Shown here in pieces: positions 51,762 to 60,281 of a DNA stretch of 64,000 bases. The notes beneath the pieces were generated by a model, which saw only the letters and a list, made by a program, of their open reading frames with translations, did not search any database and was not told where the DNA came from. Every line of letters starts with the position of its first letter. The first letter of the stretch is position 1. Made by a program: the position numbers and the translations under genes. This DNA is from Natronococcus pandeyae (GTDB taxonomy: Archaea; Halobacteriota; Halobacteria; Halobacteriales; Natrialbaceae), in assembly GCF_008122205.1 (NCBI RefSeq), contig NZ_PHNJ01000004.1:1-64000 (forward strand), in the 5' to 3' direction.

Positions 51762-52373
51762 ATGTCCACGGGAGATCCGTCGACGACCGAGATCGACACG
51801 ACACTGTTCATCACTGTCTCCGGTCCGCCGGGCTGTGGGGCGACGACGCTCTGTGAGCGCCTCGCCGACGCGATCGGATGCCCGTACGTCTCGGGCGGAG
51901 ACATCTTCCGCGAGATCGCAGAGGAGCGGGATATGAACTTGAATCAGCTGACGGCCCAGGCGGAGGCGTCCGACGAGATCGACCGCGCGTTAGACCAGCG
52001 TCTGCAACAGATCGCCGAGAAGTGGGGGATGGCGAACAAGCCGTTCATTCTCGAGTCGCGGCTCGCGGGCTGGCTTGCCGGCGAACGCGCCGACCTTCGG
52101 ATCTGGCTCGACGCTCCCGAGAACGTCCGCCTCGACCGGATCGAGGATCGTATCGAGACCGAGGCCGAGATGCGGGTCCGCGAAGTCAGCGAGGCGGGAC
52201 GGTACAACTCCTACTACGAGATCGACATCGACGACCGCGAGTTCTACGATCTCCACATCAACACCGCTCGCTGGAGCAAGGGGGCCGTGTTCGAACTCGT
52301 CCGCACCGGACTCGAGGAGTACGATCCCGACATCGACGAGGGGGCGTTCTCGGCGCCGGACGTCCATCTCTAG
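51762..52373 (+). CDS. cmk: cytidylate kinase, archaeal type
   Basis: Phosphorylates CMP and dCMP. The 203-residue P-loop protein has FITVSGPPGCGATTLCERLAD (Walker A with the GPPGCGATT variant), CPYVSGGDIFREIAEERDM, the substrate-binding NKPFILESRLAGWLAG and a lid ENVRLDRIEDRIETEAEM. The ATG at 51762 is chosen because TTTTTTA (51731-51737) is 25-31 bases upstream; the GTG at 51741 is too near that box. The related adenylate/(d)CMP kinases of archaea are nearly alike. Confidence 0.85.
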   Translation: MSTGDPSTTEIDTTLFITVSGPPGCGATTLCERLADAIGCPYVSGGDIFREIAEERDMNLNQLTAQAEASDEIDRALDQRLQQIAEKWGMANKPFILESRLAGWLAGERADLRIWLDAPENVRLDRIEDRIETEAEMRVREVSEAGRYNSYYEIDIDDREFYDLHINTARWSKGAVFELVRTGLEEYDPDIDEGAFSAPDVHL

Positions 52374-52431
52374 GCTGTTTTCCATCCGACGGCGGTAGTT
52401 CTTTCTCGCTATCTGTCCACACATCCCACGA

Positions 52432-54096
52432 ATGACGTACTTCGTCACGATCGACGCCGAGACGTACGAGGGGGCCCACGAGAGTTTCTCGTGGGACGTT
52501 CCGGAGGGGTTCAACGCGGCCGCGGATCTGGTAGGCAAACACGACGACGGGGAACGCGTCGCGCTCTACCAGGCCGCGCCCGACGGCGACCACGACGCCT
52601 ACACCTTCGACGAGATCGACGCGCGGTCGAACGCGGTCGCGAACGCCCTCGAGTCGCGCGGGCTCGAGTACGGCGACCGCGTGGCCGTCGTCGTCCCACA
52701 GAAGCCCGCGAACGTCCTCACACATCTCGCGTGCTGGAAGCTGGGTGCCGTCTCGCTACCGCTGTCGGTGCTGTTCGGCACCGACGCGCTTCGCTACCGG
52801 CTGACCGACAGCGAGGCCCGGATCGCGGTCGTCGACGCCTCCCAGTGGGAGACGATCCGTGAGGTCGCGCCCGACTGTCCGGCGCTCGAGCACGTGCTCG
52901 TCGTCGACGGAGAGCCGGAAGCGGAGCGGGTCGGCGACGCGCCGGTCTCGAGGTTTTCGGGGATCGACTGGGAGGAGACCGCGTACGAGGTCGCCGACAC
53001 CGACGTCGACACGCCCGCGATCGTCATGTACACGAGCGGGAGCACCGGCGAGCCGAAGGGGGTACTCCACACCCACGGCGTCTGGCTCGGCCACTGCCCG
53101 GCGTTTTCGATGTACTTCGAACGCGACGTCAGGGACGACGCCGTCTACTGGACGCCCGCCGACTGGGCCTGGATCGGCGCGCTGGGCGACCTCGTCTTTC
53201 CGGCGTGGCACTACGGCCAGCCGGTCGTCGGCTACCCGATGGGCTCGTTCGATCCCGAAACGGCGTTCGAACTCATGGCCGAGTTCGACGTCACCGGCAC
53301 CTTCCTGCCGCCGACGGCGATTCGGATGCTGATGGACGTCGACGACCCCACCGACCGGTACGAGCTGTCGATTCGCGCGATCTGTTCCGGCGGGGAGCCG
53401 CTAACGCCCGAGATCCTCGAGTGGGCCGACGAGGAACTCGCGGGAACCGCGGTCAACGAACTCTACGGCCAGACGGAGGCGAACCTGCTCGTCACGAACT
53501 GCCGAGAGTGGTTCCCGGCGAGGGCGGGCAGCATGGGAAAGCCGGTGCCCGGTCACGACGTCGCGGTGCTCGACTCCGAGACGGGCCGGCGCGTCGAGAC
53601 GGGCGAGATCGGCGAGATCGCGGTCCGTCGCGGCGACGACCCAGTGATCTTCGAGGAGTACTGGAACGCGCCCGAAAAGACCGAGCACGTTACGCTCGAG
53701 GACGGGCCGGACGGCGACGACTGGCACCTGACCGGCGACCTCGCCGAGCGGGACGAGGACGGCTACCTCTGGTTCAAATCGCGCGACGACGACCTCATCA
53801 TCACGAGCGGCTACCGCGTCGGCCCGCGAGAAGTCGAGGAGGCGATTCTCGAGCACCCGGCGGTCGCACAGGTCGGCGTCGTCGGAATCCCGGACGAGCG
53901 ACGCGGCGAGATTATCAAGGCCGTCGTCCAGCCCGCCGAAACCGCGTCGACGGGCGACGTACTGCGCGAGGAGGTCCGGGAACTGGTCCGAGATCGACTC
54001 GCCGAGTACGAGTACCCACGCGAGATCGAGTTCCGCGACGAACTGCCCCAGACGACGACGGGAAAAATTCGTCGAACCGCGCTCAAAGAGACGTAA
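52432..54096 (+). CDS. AMP-dependent acyl-CoA synthetase
   Basis: A 554-residue ANL-superfamily enzyme that activates a carboxylic acid to its CoA thioester through an acyl-AMP. The P-loop is IVMYTSGSTGEPKGVLHTH (about 197), VYWTPADWAWIGALGDLVFPA is the pocket segment of the medium-chain (ACSM-like) group, VNELYGQTEANLLVTN is motif II, and the hinge Asp/Lys region is WFKSRDDDLIITSGYRVGPREVEE. TTTGKIRRTALKET-like end holds the catalytic Lys. The substrate is a short or medium chain acid by analogy. Confidence 0.9.
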   Translation: MTYFVTIDAETYEGAHESFSWDVPEGFNAAADLVGKHDDGERVALYQAAPDGDHDAYTFDEIDARSNAVANALESRGLEYGDRVAVVVPQKPANVLTHLACWKLGAVSLPLSVLFGTDALRYRLTDSEARIAVVDASQWETIREVAPDCPALEHVLVVDGEPEAERVGDAPVSRFSGIDWEETAYEVADTDVDTPAIVMYTSGSTGEPKGVLHTHGVWLGHCPAFSMYFERDVRDDAVYWTPADWAWIGALGDLVFPAWHYGQPVVGYPMGSFDPETAFELMAEFDVTGTFLPPTAIRMLMDVDDPTDRYELSIRAICSGGEPLTPEILEWADEELAGTAVNELYGQTEANLLVTNCREWFPARAGSMGKPVPGHDVAVLDSETGRRVETGEIGEIAVRRGDDPVIFEEYWNAPEKTEHVTLEDGPDGDDWHLTGDLAERDEDGYLWFKSRDDDLIITSGYRVGPREVEEAILEHPAVAQVGVVGIPDERRGEIIKAVVQPAETASTGDVLREEVRELVRDRLAEYEYPREIEFRDELPQTTTGKIRRTALKET

Positions 54097-54177
54097 CGGG
54101 TGGCGCGCGGATCGACGGCGCGTAGATCGGTCGCGTAGGAGCGACTCGAGTTCGATCTCGTTCGAGTCGGTTTCGAC

Positions 54178-55677
54178 TTACTCGTTCGGCGAGTAGTTCG
54201 GCGCCTCGTCGGTGATGACGACGTCGTGGGCGTGGCTCTCGGCCTGACCGGCCGAGGAGACGCGGACGAACTCGCTGCGCTGCTTGAACTCGGGGATCGT
54301 CCCCGCGCCGACGTAACCCATCCCGGACTGCATGCCGCCTGCAAGCTGGTGGAGTTCGGACTTGAGCGTGCCCTTGTACGGGGTCGCGGCCTCGACGCCT
54401 TCCGGAACGTACTCGTCGTCGTCCTCGGGGTCTTCCTTGAGGTACCGATCGCTGTCGCCGGATTTCATCGCGCCGACGCTTCCCATGCCGCGGTACTGCT
54501 TGTACTTCTTGCCGTTCATCGTGACGACGCGGCCGGGGGCCTCGTCGGTGCCGGCGAAGTACGAGCCGAGCATGACCGCGTCGGCGCCTGCGGCGACCGC
54601 CTTGATCGCGTCGCCGGAGTAGCGGATGCCGCCGTCGGCGATCACGGGCACGTCGTGTTCGTTCGCGACGTCGGCCACCTGCGCGACGGCCGTGATCTGG
54701 GGCATGCCTGCACCCGAGACGACGCGAGTCGTACAGATCGAGCCCGGGCCGATGCCGACTTTGATGCCGTCCGCGAAGTCGACGAGTTCCTCGGCGGCCT
54801 CCCGGGTACCGACGTTACCAACGACGATGTCGGCCTCGACGGACTCCTTGATCTCGCGGGCGCCGTCGATGACGTTCATGTTGTGTGCGTGTGCGGTGTC
54901 GATGAACAGCACGTCCGCGCCGGCCTCGTCCGCGGCGAGCGCGCGCTCGCTCTCGAACGGGCTGACGGCGACACCACAGCAGAGGCGGCCGTCCTCGTCG
55001 CGGACGGCTTCCTTGTACTCGCGGCGCTGGAGGATTCCCTGCATCGTCACCAGCCCGACGAGGAGGTTCTCGTCGTCGACGACGGGGACGCGCTCGATCT
55101 TGTGTTCGTACATCAGTTCGAACGCCTCTCGCGGGTCGATATCCTCGGGTGCCGTGATGACCTCGTCGGTCATCGCTTCCGTGACCAGGTCGTCCTCGTT
55201 GACCTCGAGGTGGGGCCGGATGTCGGTGCTCGAGATGATGCCCAGGACTTCGCCGTTCGTGTTGACGACGGGGGCGCCGCCGACGCCCTCGCGCGCCATC
55301 CGCTCGTCGACCTCGCGGACCGTCATCTCGGGATCGGCGGTGACGACCGAGTCGAGGGGGATGATGAGTTCGTCGGCGCTCTTGACGCGCTCGATCTCCT
55401 CGACCATCTCGTCGACGTTCATGTTCCGGTGGATGACACCGAGTCCGCCGTGACGAGCCATCGCGGTCGCCATTCCGCTCTCGGTGACGGTGTCCATCGC
55501 GGCGGAGAGAATCGGGACCGACACCTCGACCGATTTCGACACGCGCGAGGTGAGGTCAGCGTCGTCTGGTTCGACGCGGCTCTCCTTCGGTCGAAGGAGG
55601 ACGTCGTCGAACGTCAGCGCTTCCGGTACCTGTAGCTTCGAAGAATAGGGCTCGTGCTCGGGAGTCTCGTTCGCCAT
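54178..55677 (-). CDS. guaB: inosine-5'-monophosphate dehydrogenase
   Basis: Oxidises IMP to XMP in guanine nucleotide synthesis. The 499-residue protein has EALTFDDVLLRPKESRV at the start, VPILSAAMDTVTESGMATAMA, two CBS domains (about 95-215), VDVLFIDTAHAHN-like strand, and the catalytic-loop VGIGPGSICTTRVVSG with the nucleophilic Cys. YRGMGSVGAMKSGDSDRY holds the flap, and QLAGGMQSGMGYVGA the end. The start is the ATG at 55677, with a TATA-like element 26-32 bases upstream; the frame extends further only by chance. Confidence 0.95.
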   Translation of the reverse strand: MANETPEHEPYSSKLQVPEALTFDDVLLRPKESRVEPDDADLTSRVSKSVEVSVPILSAAMDTVTESGMATAMARHGGLGVIHRNMNVDEMVEEIERVKSADELIIPLDSVVTADPEMTVREVDERMAREGVGGAPVVNTNGEVLGIISSTDIRPHLEVNEDDLVTEAMTDEVITAPEDIDPREAFELMYEHKIERVPVVDDENLLVGLVTMQGILQRREYKEAVRDEDGRLCCGVAVSPFESERALAADEAGADVLFIDTAHAHNMNVIDGAREIKESVEADIVVGNVGTREAAEELVDFADGIKVGIGPGSICTTRVVSGAGMPQITAVAQVADVANEHDVPVIADGGIRYSGDAIKAVAAGADAVMLGSYFAGTDEAPGRVVTMNGKKYKQYRGMGSVGAMKSGDSDRYLKEDPEDDDEYVPEGVEAATPYKGTLKSELHQLAGGMQSGMGYVGAGTIPEFKQRSEFVRVSSAGQAESHAHDVVITDEAPNYSPNE

Positions 55678-55895
55678 GTAAACTGTCCGAAACCGCCGGC
55701 AAAAAGTATTGCGAGATGGAGGACGGGGTGGGAACGACTGACGAGGCGAGCCCGGTCTCCGGGTTCCGGAGTTCACGTTGTGCAGCCAAATCCGTTCACT
55801 TTCGTCAGAATTTGATCGTTGTTGCCGAAAATACGCCGAGTTGTGTAACCACTTCCCACGCAACGTTTATTGACTGGCCAGTGTTCCACTCGTGT

Positions 55896-56090
55896 ATGCA
55901 CGCTGTGAGTTCCAGCGACCCCCGAACCGTTGGCCGGACGAGCTTCGACTTCGTCGCCACCAAACTTTTCGGGAACGTTACATTTAAACTCACAGCACGA
56001 GGCCCCGACCGGATGCGCTGGCTGCTCGAGTCAGCACGGCATTCGTCGTCACAACACCCCTTGGCCTCGGGTCACGGCCATCGACCCTGA
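55896..56090 (+). CDS. putative 64-residue leader ORF upstream of membrane protein
   Basis: ATG at 55896, stop at 56088-56090, three bases before the next start (56094). TATA-like GTTTATTG (55864-55871) lies 25-32 bases before this ATG, so the transcript should begin here, not at the larger gene. The peptide (MHAVSSSDPRTVGRTSFDF and on) is not acidic and carries no known domain; the sequence ends in SGHGHRP. It may be a leader that couples translation to the gene at 56094, or a small protein. Confidence 0.45.
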   Translation: MHAVSSSDPRTVGRTSFDFVATKLFGNVTFKLTARGPDRMRWLLESARHSSSQHPLASGHGHRP

Positions 56091-56093
56091 GCG

Positions 56094-57116
56094 ATGAGTA
56101 CGTCACAGCACCCGATCGCCCTTCGCCTCGAGAACATCGTGGGTGGCGATACGCGACTGTTAGCGCTGGTAATGATGCTTCCGCTTGTCGACGGCATCTT
56201 CCCGGCACTGATCCTCACCGGTGCGTTAGACGATCCGTGGGGAGCCGTGCAGGTCGGTCTCCTGATCTTCGGCGGGAGCGCGACCGTCGCGGTGATCCTC
56301 GCCGAGATGAGCGGGACGCCCCGCGAACAGGTGAAAGTCGTCCTGCTCGTCGGAATTCCGCTGATACTGCTGGCCGCTATCCAGGCAGCGCTGGCGCCGG
56401 CGATCGGCAGCGTCCTCAACACCGAAATCTTCGAGCGCTTCGCGGCGGTCGTGATCCTCGCTATCGCGGCCAAAACCGCGAGCGCGACGATCGGCGAGTA
56501 TCTGCCCAGTCCCGCCGTCATCATCGGGCTCGGACTGGTCGCGAGCCTGGATCCGGCGGGTGCGTCGTTCGCCGTGATGGACAACCCTGCACTCGTCGCA
56601 AACGCGACGCTTGCGGCGGTCGTCGGGGTCGCGTTCGCCCTTGGCGTCGCCCTCAGCGGGTCGTACTTGCGGGAGTACATGGACATCGACCGCTTCCGCT
56701 TCGGGAGCGCGGTCGCGCTCGGCCTGCTGCCGCTTTCCCTGCTGGGGATGGCCTTCGGGCAGGCGCCGCTCGCGGCGCTCCTCGTCGCTGCCATCTTCGC
56801 GCTCGACATCCCGCTCGAGCGCGGGGACGACGACTCCACGTCGAAGACGACCGCGTCCGAGACGATCGACGAACTACCCTCGAGCGTCACCTCTCCGCCG
56901 GCGTCGGTGACCTCGGAGACCGCACCTGCCGTCGGCACCGGGCCACTGTTCGACAGAGCTGACTCGAGTTCGAGCACGTCTACCGACGGCGGTGAGACGG
57001 TGCCCGAATCGGATTCCGTCCCGTCGGCGGACGACGGTGGGGCTACCGACGAGTCGGACGACGACTCCGGTCGGGGCGACTCGAGCGATCCCGAAGAACG
57101 CGCCCCCTGGCTGTAA
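56094..57116 (+). CDS. DUF5794-like integral membrane protein
   Basis: A 340-residue protein. Residues about 20-240 hold six or seven hydrophobic helices (LLALVMMLPLVDGIFPALIL, VGLLIFGGSATVAVILAEM, AAVVILAIAAKTASATIGEY). Residues about 240-340 are a Ser/Thr/Asp/Glu-rich soluble tail. The pattern is that of the haloarchaeal DUF5794 family, assigned from memory. The function is unknown. It is followed by tRNA-Trp on the same strand. Confidence 0.75.
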   Translation: MSTSQHPIALRLENIVGGDTRLLALVMMLPLVDGIFPALILTGALDDPWGAVQVGLLIFGGSATVAVILAEMSGTPREQVKVVLLVGIPLILLAAIQAALAPAIGSVLNTEIFERFAAVVILAIAAKTASATIGEYLPSPAVIIGLGLVASLDPAGASFAVMDNPALVANATLAAVVGVAFALGVALSGSYLREYMDIDRFRFGSAVALGLLPLSLLGMAFGQAPLAALLVAAIFALDIPLERGDDDSTSKTTASETIDELPSSVTSPPASVTSETAPAVGTGPLFDRADSSSSTSTDGGETVPESDSVPSADDGGATDESDDDSGRGDSSDPEERAPWL

Positions 57117-57162
57117 CCCGAATCGAAACCACTTTAGGGCGGATCCCCCAACGTGTTCTCGA

Positions 57163-57337
57163 GGGGTCGTGGCCAAGCCAGGGATGGCGACTGACTCCAG
57201 AGGCACCGCGCCCGGGACGACACTCCAGACTGATATACTGATCGGACACCTGATCAGTGTCCGTGTGATGACCCTCTGGAGTTCCGAGGCGCACCGGAGA
57301 TATCAGTCGATCGGGGGTTCAAATCCCTCCGACCCCA
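57163..57337 (+). tRNA. trnW: tRNA-Trp (CCA) with an intron
   Basis: The acceptor stem pairs 57163-57169 with 57330-57336 and the discriminator base is 57337; no CCA is encoded. The T-arm is 57313-57329. The anticodon stem ACTGA (57190-57194) pairs with TCAGT (57303-57307), and the anticodon CCA is 57197-57199. The intron runs from about 57201 to 57301, just after base 37, with bulge-helix-bulge-like ends. Exon 1 is 57163-57200 and exon 2 is 57302-57337. The intron also looks like a box C/D guide RNA. Confidence 0.93.
57201..57301 (+). ncRNA. tRNA-Trp intron, box C/D guide-RNA-like
   Basis: The intron contains a box C-like GTGATGA at 57265-57271. It is followed by CCTCTGGAGT (57273-57282), the exact complement of 57194-57203 around the anticodon, and then by a box D-like TCCGA. 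In Haloferax the intron of this tRNA is known to guide 2'-O-methylation of the tRNA itself; the same use is inferred here. The splice positions are approximate. Confidence 0.75.
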
Positions 57338-57625
57338 TTTCCTCACCGCGAACAACATCGTGAGCGGTGAGTCTTGGATGAGGAGGATTTGAATCAGGGA
57401 GGAGCTTGCTCCGACCGTGGTTCAAATCTCTCCGACCCCATGCTTCTGTTGCGAGCAAGTCTGCGAGCGACAGGCATGTACGAGGAGGATTTGGCCTCGA
57501 GGACGAGCGAAGCGAAGTCCTCGTGGTTCAGTCCGACCCAACTTCTCACCGTGAACAACGTCGTGAGCGATGCGTATTGGGATTCCAGGAGTTGTGCTGA
57601 ACAGGGGGCGCGAATGCGATACGCT
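57316..57625. repeat. tandem degenerate repeats of the tRNA-Trp 3' end
   Basis: Three units of about 103-106 bases begin at 57316 (inside the tRNA), 57419 and 57525. Each starts with GGTTCA and the T-arm/acceptor 3' end; in unit 2 this matches the tRNA at 21 of 22 positions (57419-57440), and in unit 3 it is shortened. The following parts also match in part: GCGAACAACATCGTGAGCG in unit 1 and GTGAACAACGTCGTGAGCG in unit 3. GAGGAGGATTTG occurs late in units 1 and 2. They look like decayed attachment sites left by repeated integration. Confidence 0.65.
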
Positions 57626-57765
57626 CCGAAAATCGATCGACGAGAGGTCGTGATCGGTCACCAGGGGTCAAACACATCGTGTTTCATCCTTCCCGCTCGT
57701 TTCTCGTTCGCGATTCGCCCCTGTGATACTGTTATGATCGACGATGGCGTGCAACTAGCTAACTC
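57338..57765. other. gene-free region after tRNA-Trp
   Basis: Holds the tandem attachment-site-like repeats and a 7-bp hairpin (57498-57504 with 57517-57523, around GAGCGAAGCGAA). Open frames passing through it have no haloarchaeal composition. A short AT-rich stretch about 57724-57762 precedes the DUF1059 gene. Confidence 0.5.
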
Positions 57766-57936
57766 ATGACGAAGAAACTCGAGTGCCCCCTGGAGGGATG
57801 TCACGCGACGATCGAAGCTGAGACCGAACAGGAGGTTATGGCCCAGGCTGAAGAACATGCAAACAGCTCACACCCGGAACTAGAACTCGACGAGGAGACG
57901 GCCGAGAACATTCGATCGAATATTCGTGACGTCTAA
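57766..57936 (+). CDS. DUF1059 family small protein
   Basis: A 56-residue protein (MTKKLECPLEGCHATIEAET and on, ending RSNIRDV). The CPLEGC pair with the later His (AEEHANSSH) gives a C-x4-C...H-x4-H zinc-finger-like pattern typical of DUF1059 proteins, which are small and widespread in haloarchaea. ATG at 57766, stop TAA at 57934-57936. It is intact although it lies in a region of decayed sequence. Confidence 0.75.
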   Translation: MTKKLECPLEGCHATIEAETEQEVMAQAEEHANSSHPELELDEETAENIRSNIRDV

Positions 57937-58087
57937 AGAGACCGTGTGGGCCGTCGCCGCGGAAGCGCTCGAGAAGTGGTCGAAGTCGGGGAACGATCCG
58001 GCCGCCCTCCGGCGAGCGGAGTTGACCTGGAAGACGCCCGGCGGTGGAACCGAACTCGGATTCGCCGGCGCCGTCGCCGACCGTTAA
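57926..58087 (+). pseudogene. possible gene fragment
   Basis: A frame from GTG 57926 to TAA 58087 (53 codons) reads VWAVAAEALEKWSKSGNDP, then ALRRAELTWKTPGGGTELGF. It has acidic/amphipathic haloarchaeal style but ends abruptly and overlaps the DUF1059 gene. I do not recognise a parent family. It may be a remnant of an integrated element. Confidence 0.3.
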
Positions 58088-58484
58088 AGCGACCTCGATA
58101 GTGGCAACGCTCTTCGGGGACTTCTTTTCAGCGACTCAGGTTGTACTACAGGCGTGACTGTACGATTCTGGTTGTAGTTCTCGCCTTGCGCCAACGCTGC
58201 TCAAGAACGAAGAAGAGGGCGAGCGTATGGTCGGAATCTGGGAGCCCGTCCTGAAGACGGAACTACTCAGTGACAGTCAACCACTGATACATCGTGTTCT
58301 ACAGGCTTCCGGTCGAGAAGGCTGCCGACTCGCCCCACCACTACAATCGGGACTCAGTGAGTGACCGGTGATCGTACTCGAGACGTACTTGGGAGTCTGG
58401 GAACGGGTACCGTACGAGGGAGCGCTCCTTTTCGAAACAGGGAGTGTAGTCACTACTCATCGATACTCACAGGAAAGAGATCGC
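58088..58484. other. gene-free stretch
   Basis: No gene with haloarchaeal composition and no convincing repeat or RNA. GC content is slightly lower than in the surrounding genes. It separates the fragmented region after tRNA-Trp from the three-gene minus-strand operon. Confidence 0.45.
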
Positions 58485-59771
58485 TCACTCGAGGAACGAT
58501 GCTGGATCCTTCTCGTAGAGTTCCCACATCGTGATCTCAGCGTTCCGGATCGCCTCCGCTCGTGAGTGGTCGCTCGTGAGAGCAGTCCAATCCATCACTC
58601 CGGGGAAGACGAGCGGAACAGTATACGTCGAAATCTCGTCCCAGTTGGGCTCGTCACCGGTGAACTCCTCGGCGATGAGTTCGGTCGTTCCGTGGGCGTG
58701 TTGTTCGCCGGTGTAATCCGGTTCGATCCCGAGACCGAGTTTGTACGGATACGCGACCCAGTGCCAGCGCTTGCCGGCTCCGTGGTGAACAGCTGGAGTC
58801 CACGTGTACGTCTCACCGCGCTCCAGTTGCTTCGTATCTGTCGGATGGTCTGTCTGCAGGTCGCGCCACATTTCGACGATCCACTCCCCGTCGTTCCAGA
58901 CGCCGGTTCCACGCCAGTCTGCAGCACTCCCGTACGGTTCTCGAAGCGGGCGGCGCGGAATCATCGCCCCTTCTCGCTCTGCGACGTCGGGATCGAACGG
59001 GACGGCGTCCTCCATCTCCAGCGCATACGTTCCGTCTTGCTGATCCGGGAAGTTGCCCTCTCGGATCTCGTGATAGTCGAGTGCTCCCCCGTCGACGACG
59101 TCAGGATCCCACATATACTCCGGCCCGTCTTCTGGATCCCACTCCTGGGTGGTGTACGTATTGCGCCCCTGATCGCCGTGTCGGTAGTCGAGGACGTGGT
59201 GGTCCGTTCCGTAGCCCTTCGGATTGCTCCGGTGGGCCCGCCACATCGGGAGATCGAGGAACACGCCGTTTTGCTTGAGTTCCTCGAGTTCCGCTTCGGA
59301 TCGAACCGTTCGCCAGTCGTTTTCCCACCAGTCGCCCGTACACGCTTGTGGGATGAACTTCCGGATGTCGGTCTTGTCGAGGCCATCCGCGCCGAAGTGG
59401 TCGTGCGATCGAACCGCTGCTTCGGGTACCTCGCTGGGCATCGATCGCATCCCAGTGTGGACGGTCAGCCAGCCGCCGAACTCCTCGAACCCCTTTACTG
59501 ACCCGTCGTCGAGAAGAAAACTTACGCGGTCTTCGTAGAAGCCTGTGTGCTCTGGGGTATCGCCCTCCCCGACCCACGGGGACGGGTTTGCGAACTGCGT
59601 CCACTTCCCGTCTCGATAGACCAACATATCGTGGAGCCAGCCGCCAGGATTCGGCTGGGTCCATCGAAACCGGAAGTAGATCCGTTCCGAATCGAACGCG
59701 ATCTTCGTATGAAGTCGCTTCAACTTCTGTTCCGGACGCCAATGCTCAGGTGCGACCTGTCTGCGTGTCAT
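58485..59771 (-). CDS. ethylbenzene-dehydrogenase-like heme-binding protein
   Basis: A 428-residue protein resembling the gamma-subunit-type heme-binding domain of ethylbenzene dehydrogenase and cytochrome c-552-like proteins. It has the start KIAFDSERIYFRFRWTQPNPGGWLHD, FYEDRVSFLLDDGSVKGFEEFGGW, and the end FPGVMDWTALTSDHSRAEAIRNAEITMWELY. Many Trp/Tyr/His residues line the strands. The protein has no signal peptide or membrane anchor in this frame, unlike many relatives, so it may be cytoplasmic or a truncated form. Its ATG overlaps the DUF892 stop (ATGA). Confidence 0.72.
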   Translation of the reverse strand: MTRRQVAPEHWRPEQKLKRLHTKIAFDSERIYFRFRWTQPNPGGWLHDMLVYRDGKWTQFANPSPWVGEGDTPEHTGFYEDRVSFLLDDGSVKGFEEFGGWLTVHTGMRSMPSEVPEAAVRSHDHFGADGLDKTDIRKFIPQACTGDWWENDWRTVRSEAELEELKQNGVFLDLPMWRAHRSNPKGYGTDHHVLDYRHGDQGRNTYTTQEWDPEDGPEYMWDPDVVDGGALDYHEIREGNFPDQQDGTYALEMEDAVPFDPDVAEREGAMIPRRPLREPYGSAADWRGTGVWNDGEWIVEMWRDLQTDHPTDTKQLERGETYTWTPAVHHGAGKRWHWVAYPYKLGLGIEPDYTGEQHAHGTTELIAEEFTGDEPNWDEISTYTVPLVFPGVMDWTALTSDHSRAEAIRNAEITMWELYEKDPASFLE

Positions 59772-60250
59772 TCGAGTCGTCTCCGTTCGACGATCGCTTT
59801 CATCTCGGTGAGTGCAGCCTTCGCCTCTTGCCGATTCGCCGCTAATTCCGTCGTGATCTCATCAGTGACATCTAGATCGGCCGCTACCAGTAACAAGCGG
59901 TCGAGCACCGTAATTTCGAATCGTTCGTTCATCATCCCAGTGCTCAGGACGTCTAAATCGCGAAGCTCCGGAGGAGCGTTCGTGGAAACGATCTGGTCCT
60001 TCTCTGCGAGGATTCCCTCCATGACCGGACTTCCCGAGGCCTGGGGCTTTTCGCCTAATTCGTCGAATATCCGTTCGATGCGGTGGATTTGTTCGACGGT
60101 ATCCGCCTCGTGATCTGTAAACAGCGCTTCTACCTCATCGCTCGCCGCGGCCTCCGCAAGATCAGCGTGGAGGTCGAGGATTTCCAGCTCTGCGTGATAG
60201 AGCTTCTGCAGTTCCCGCTCGAACAGGTCGGTCGGAGTCGTGGTTGTCAT
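59768..60250 (-). CDS. DUF892 ferritin-like protein (YciE family)
   Basis: A 160-residue four-helix protein of the DUF892/YciE ferritin-like family: TTTPTDLFERELQKLYHAEL has the family start, EALFTDHEADTVEQIHRIERIFDEL carries the conserved His/Glu pairs, and EITVLDRLLLVAADLDVTDEI plus NRQEAKAALTEMKAIVERR close the bundle. The carboxylates and histidines may bind a di-iron centre. It is expected in stress response. The start is the ATG at 60250; the open frame further upstream is a shadow of the next gene. Confidence 0.85.
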   Translation of the reverse strand: MTTTTPTDLFERELQKLYHAELEILDLHADLAEAAASDEVEALFTDHEADTVEQIHRIERIFDELGEKPQASGSPVMEGILAEKDQIVSTNAPPELRDLDVLSTGMMNERFEITVLDRLLLVAADLDVTDEITTELAANRQEAKAALTEMKAIVERRRLE

Positions 60251-60281
60251 CGAATAGTCCTCCGTTCTGGAATCGTCATTG

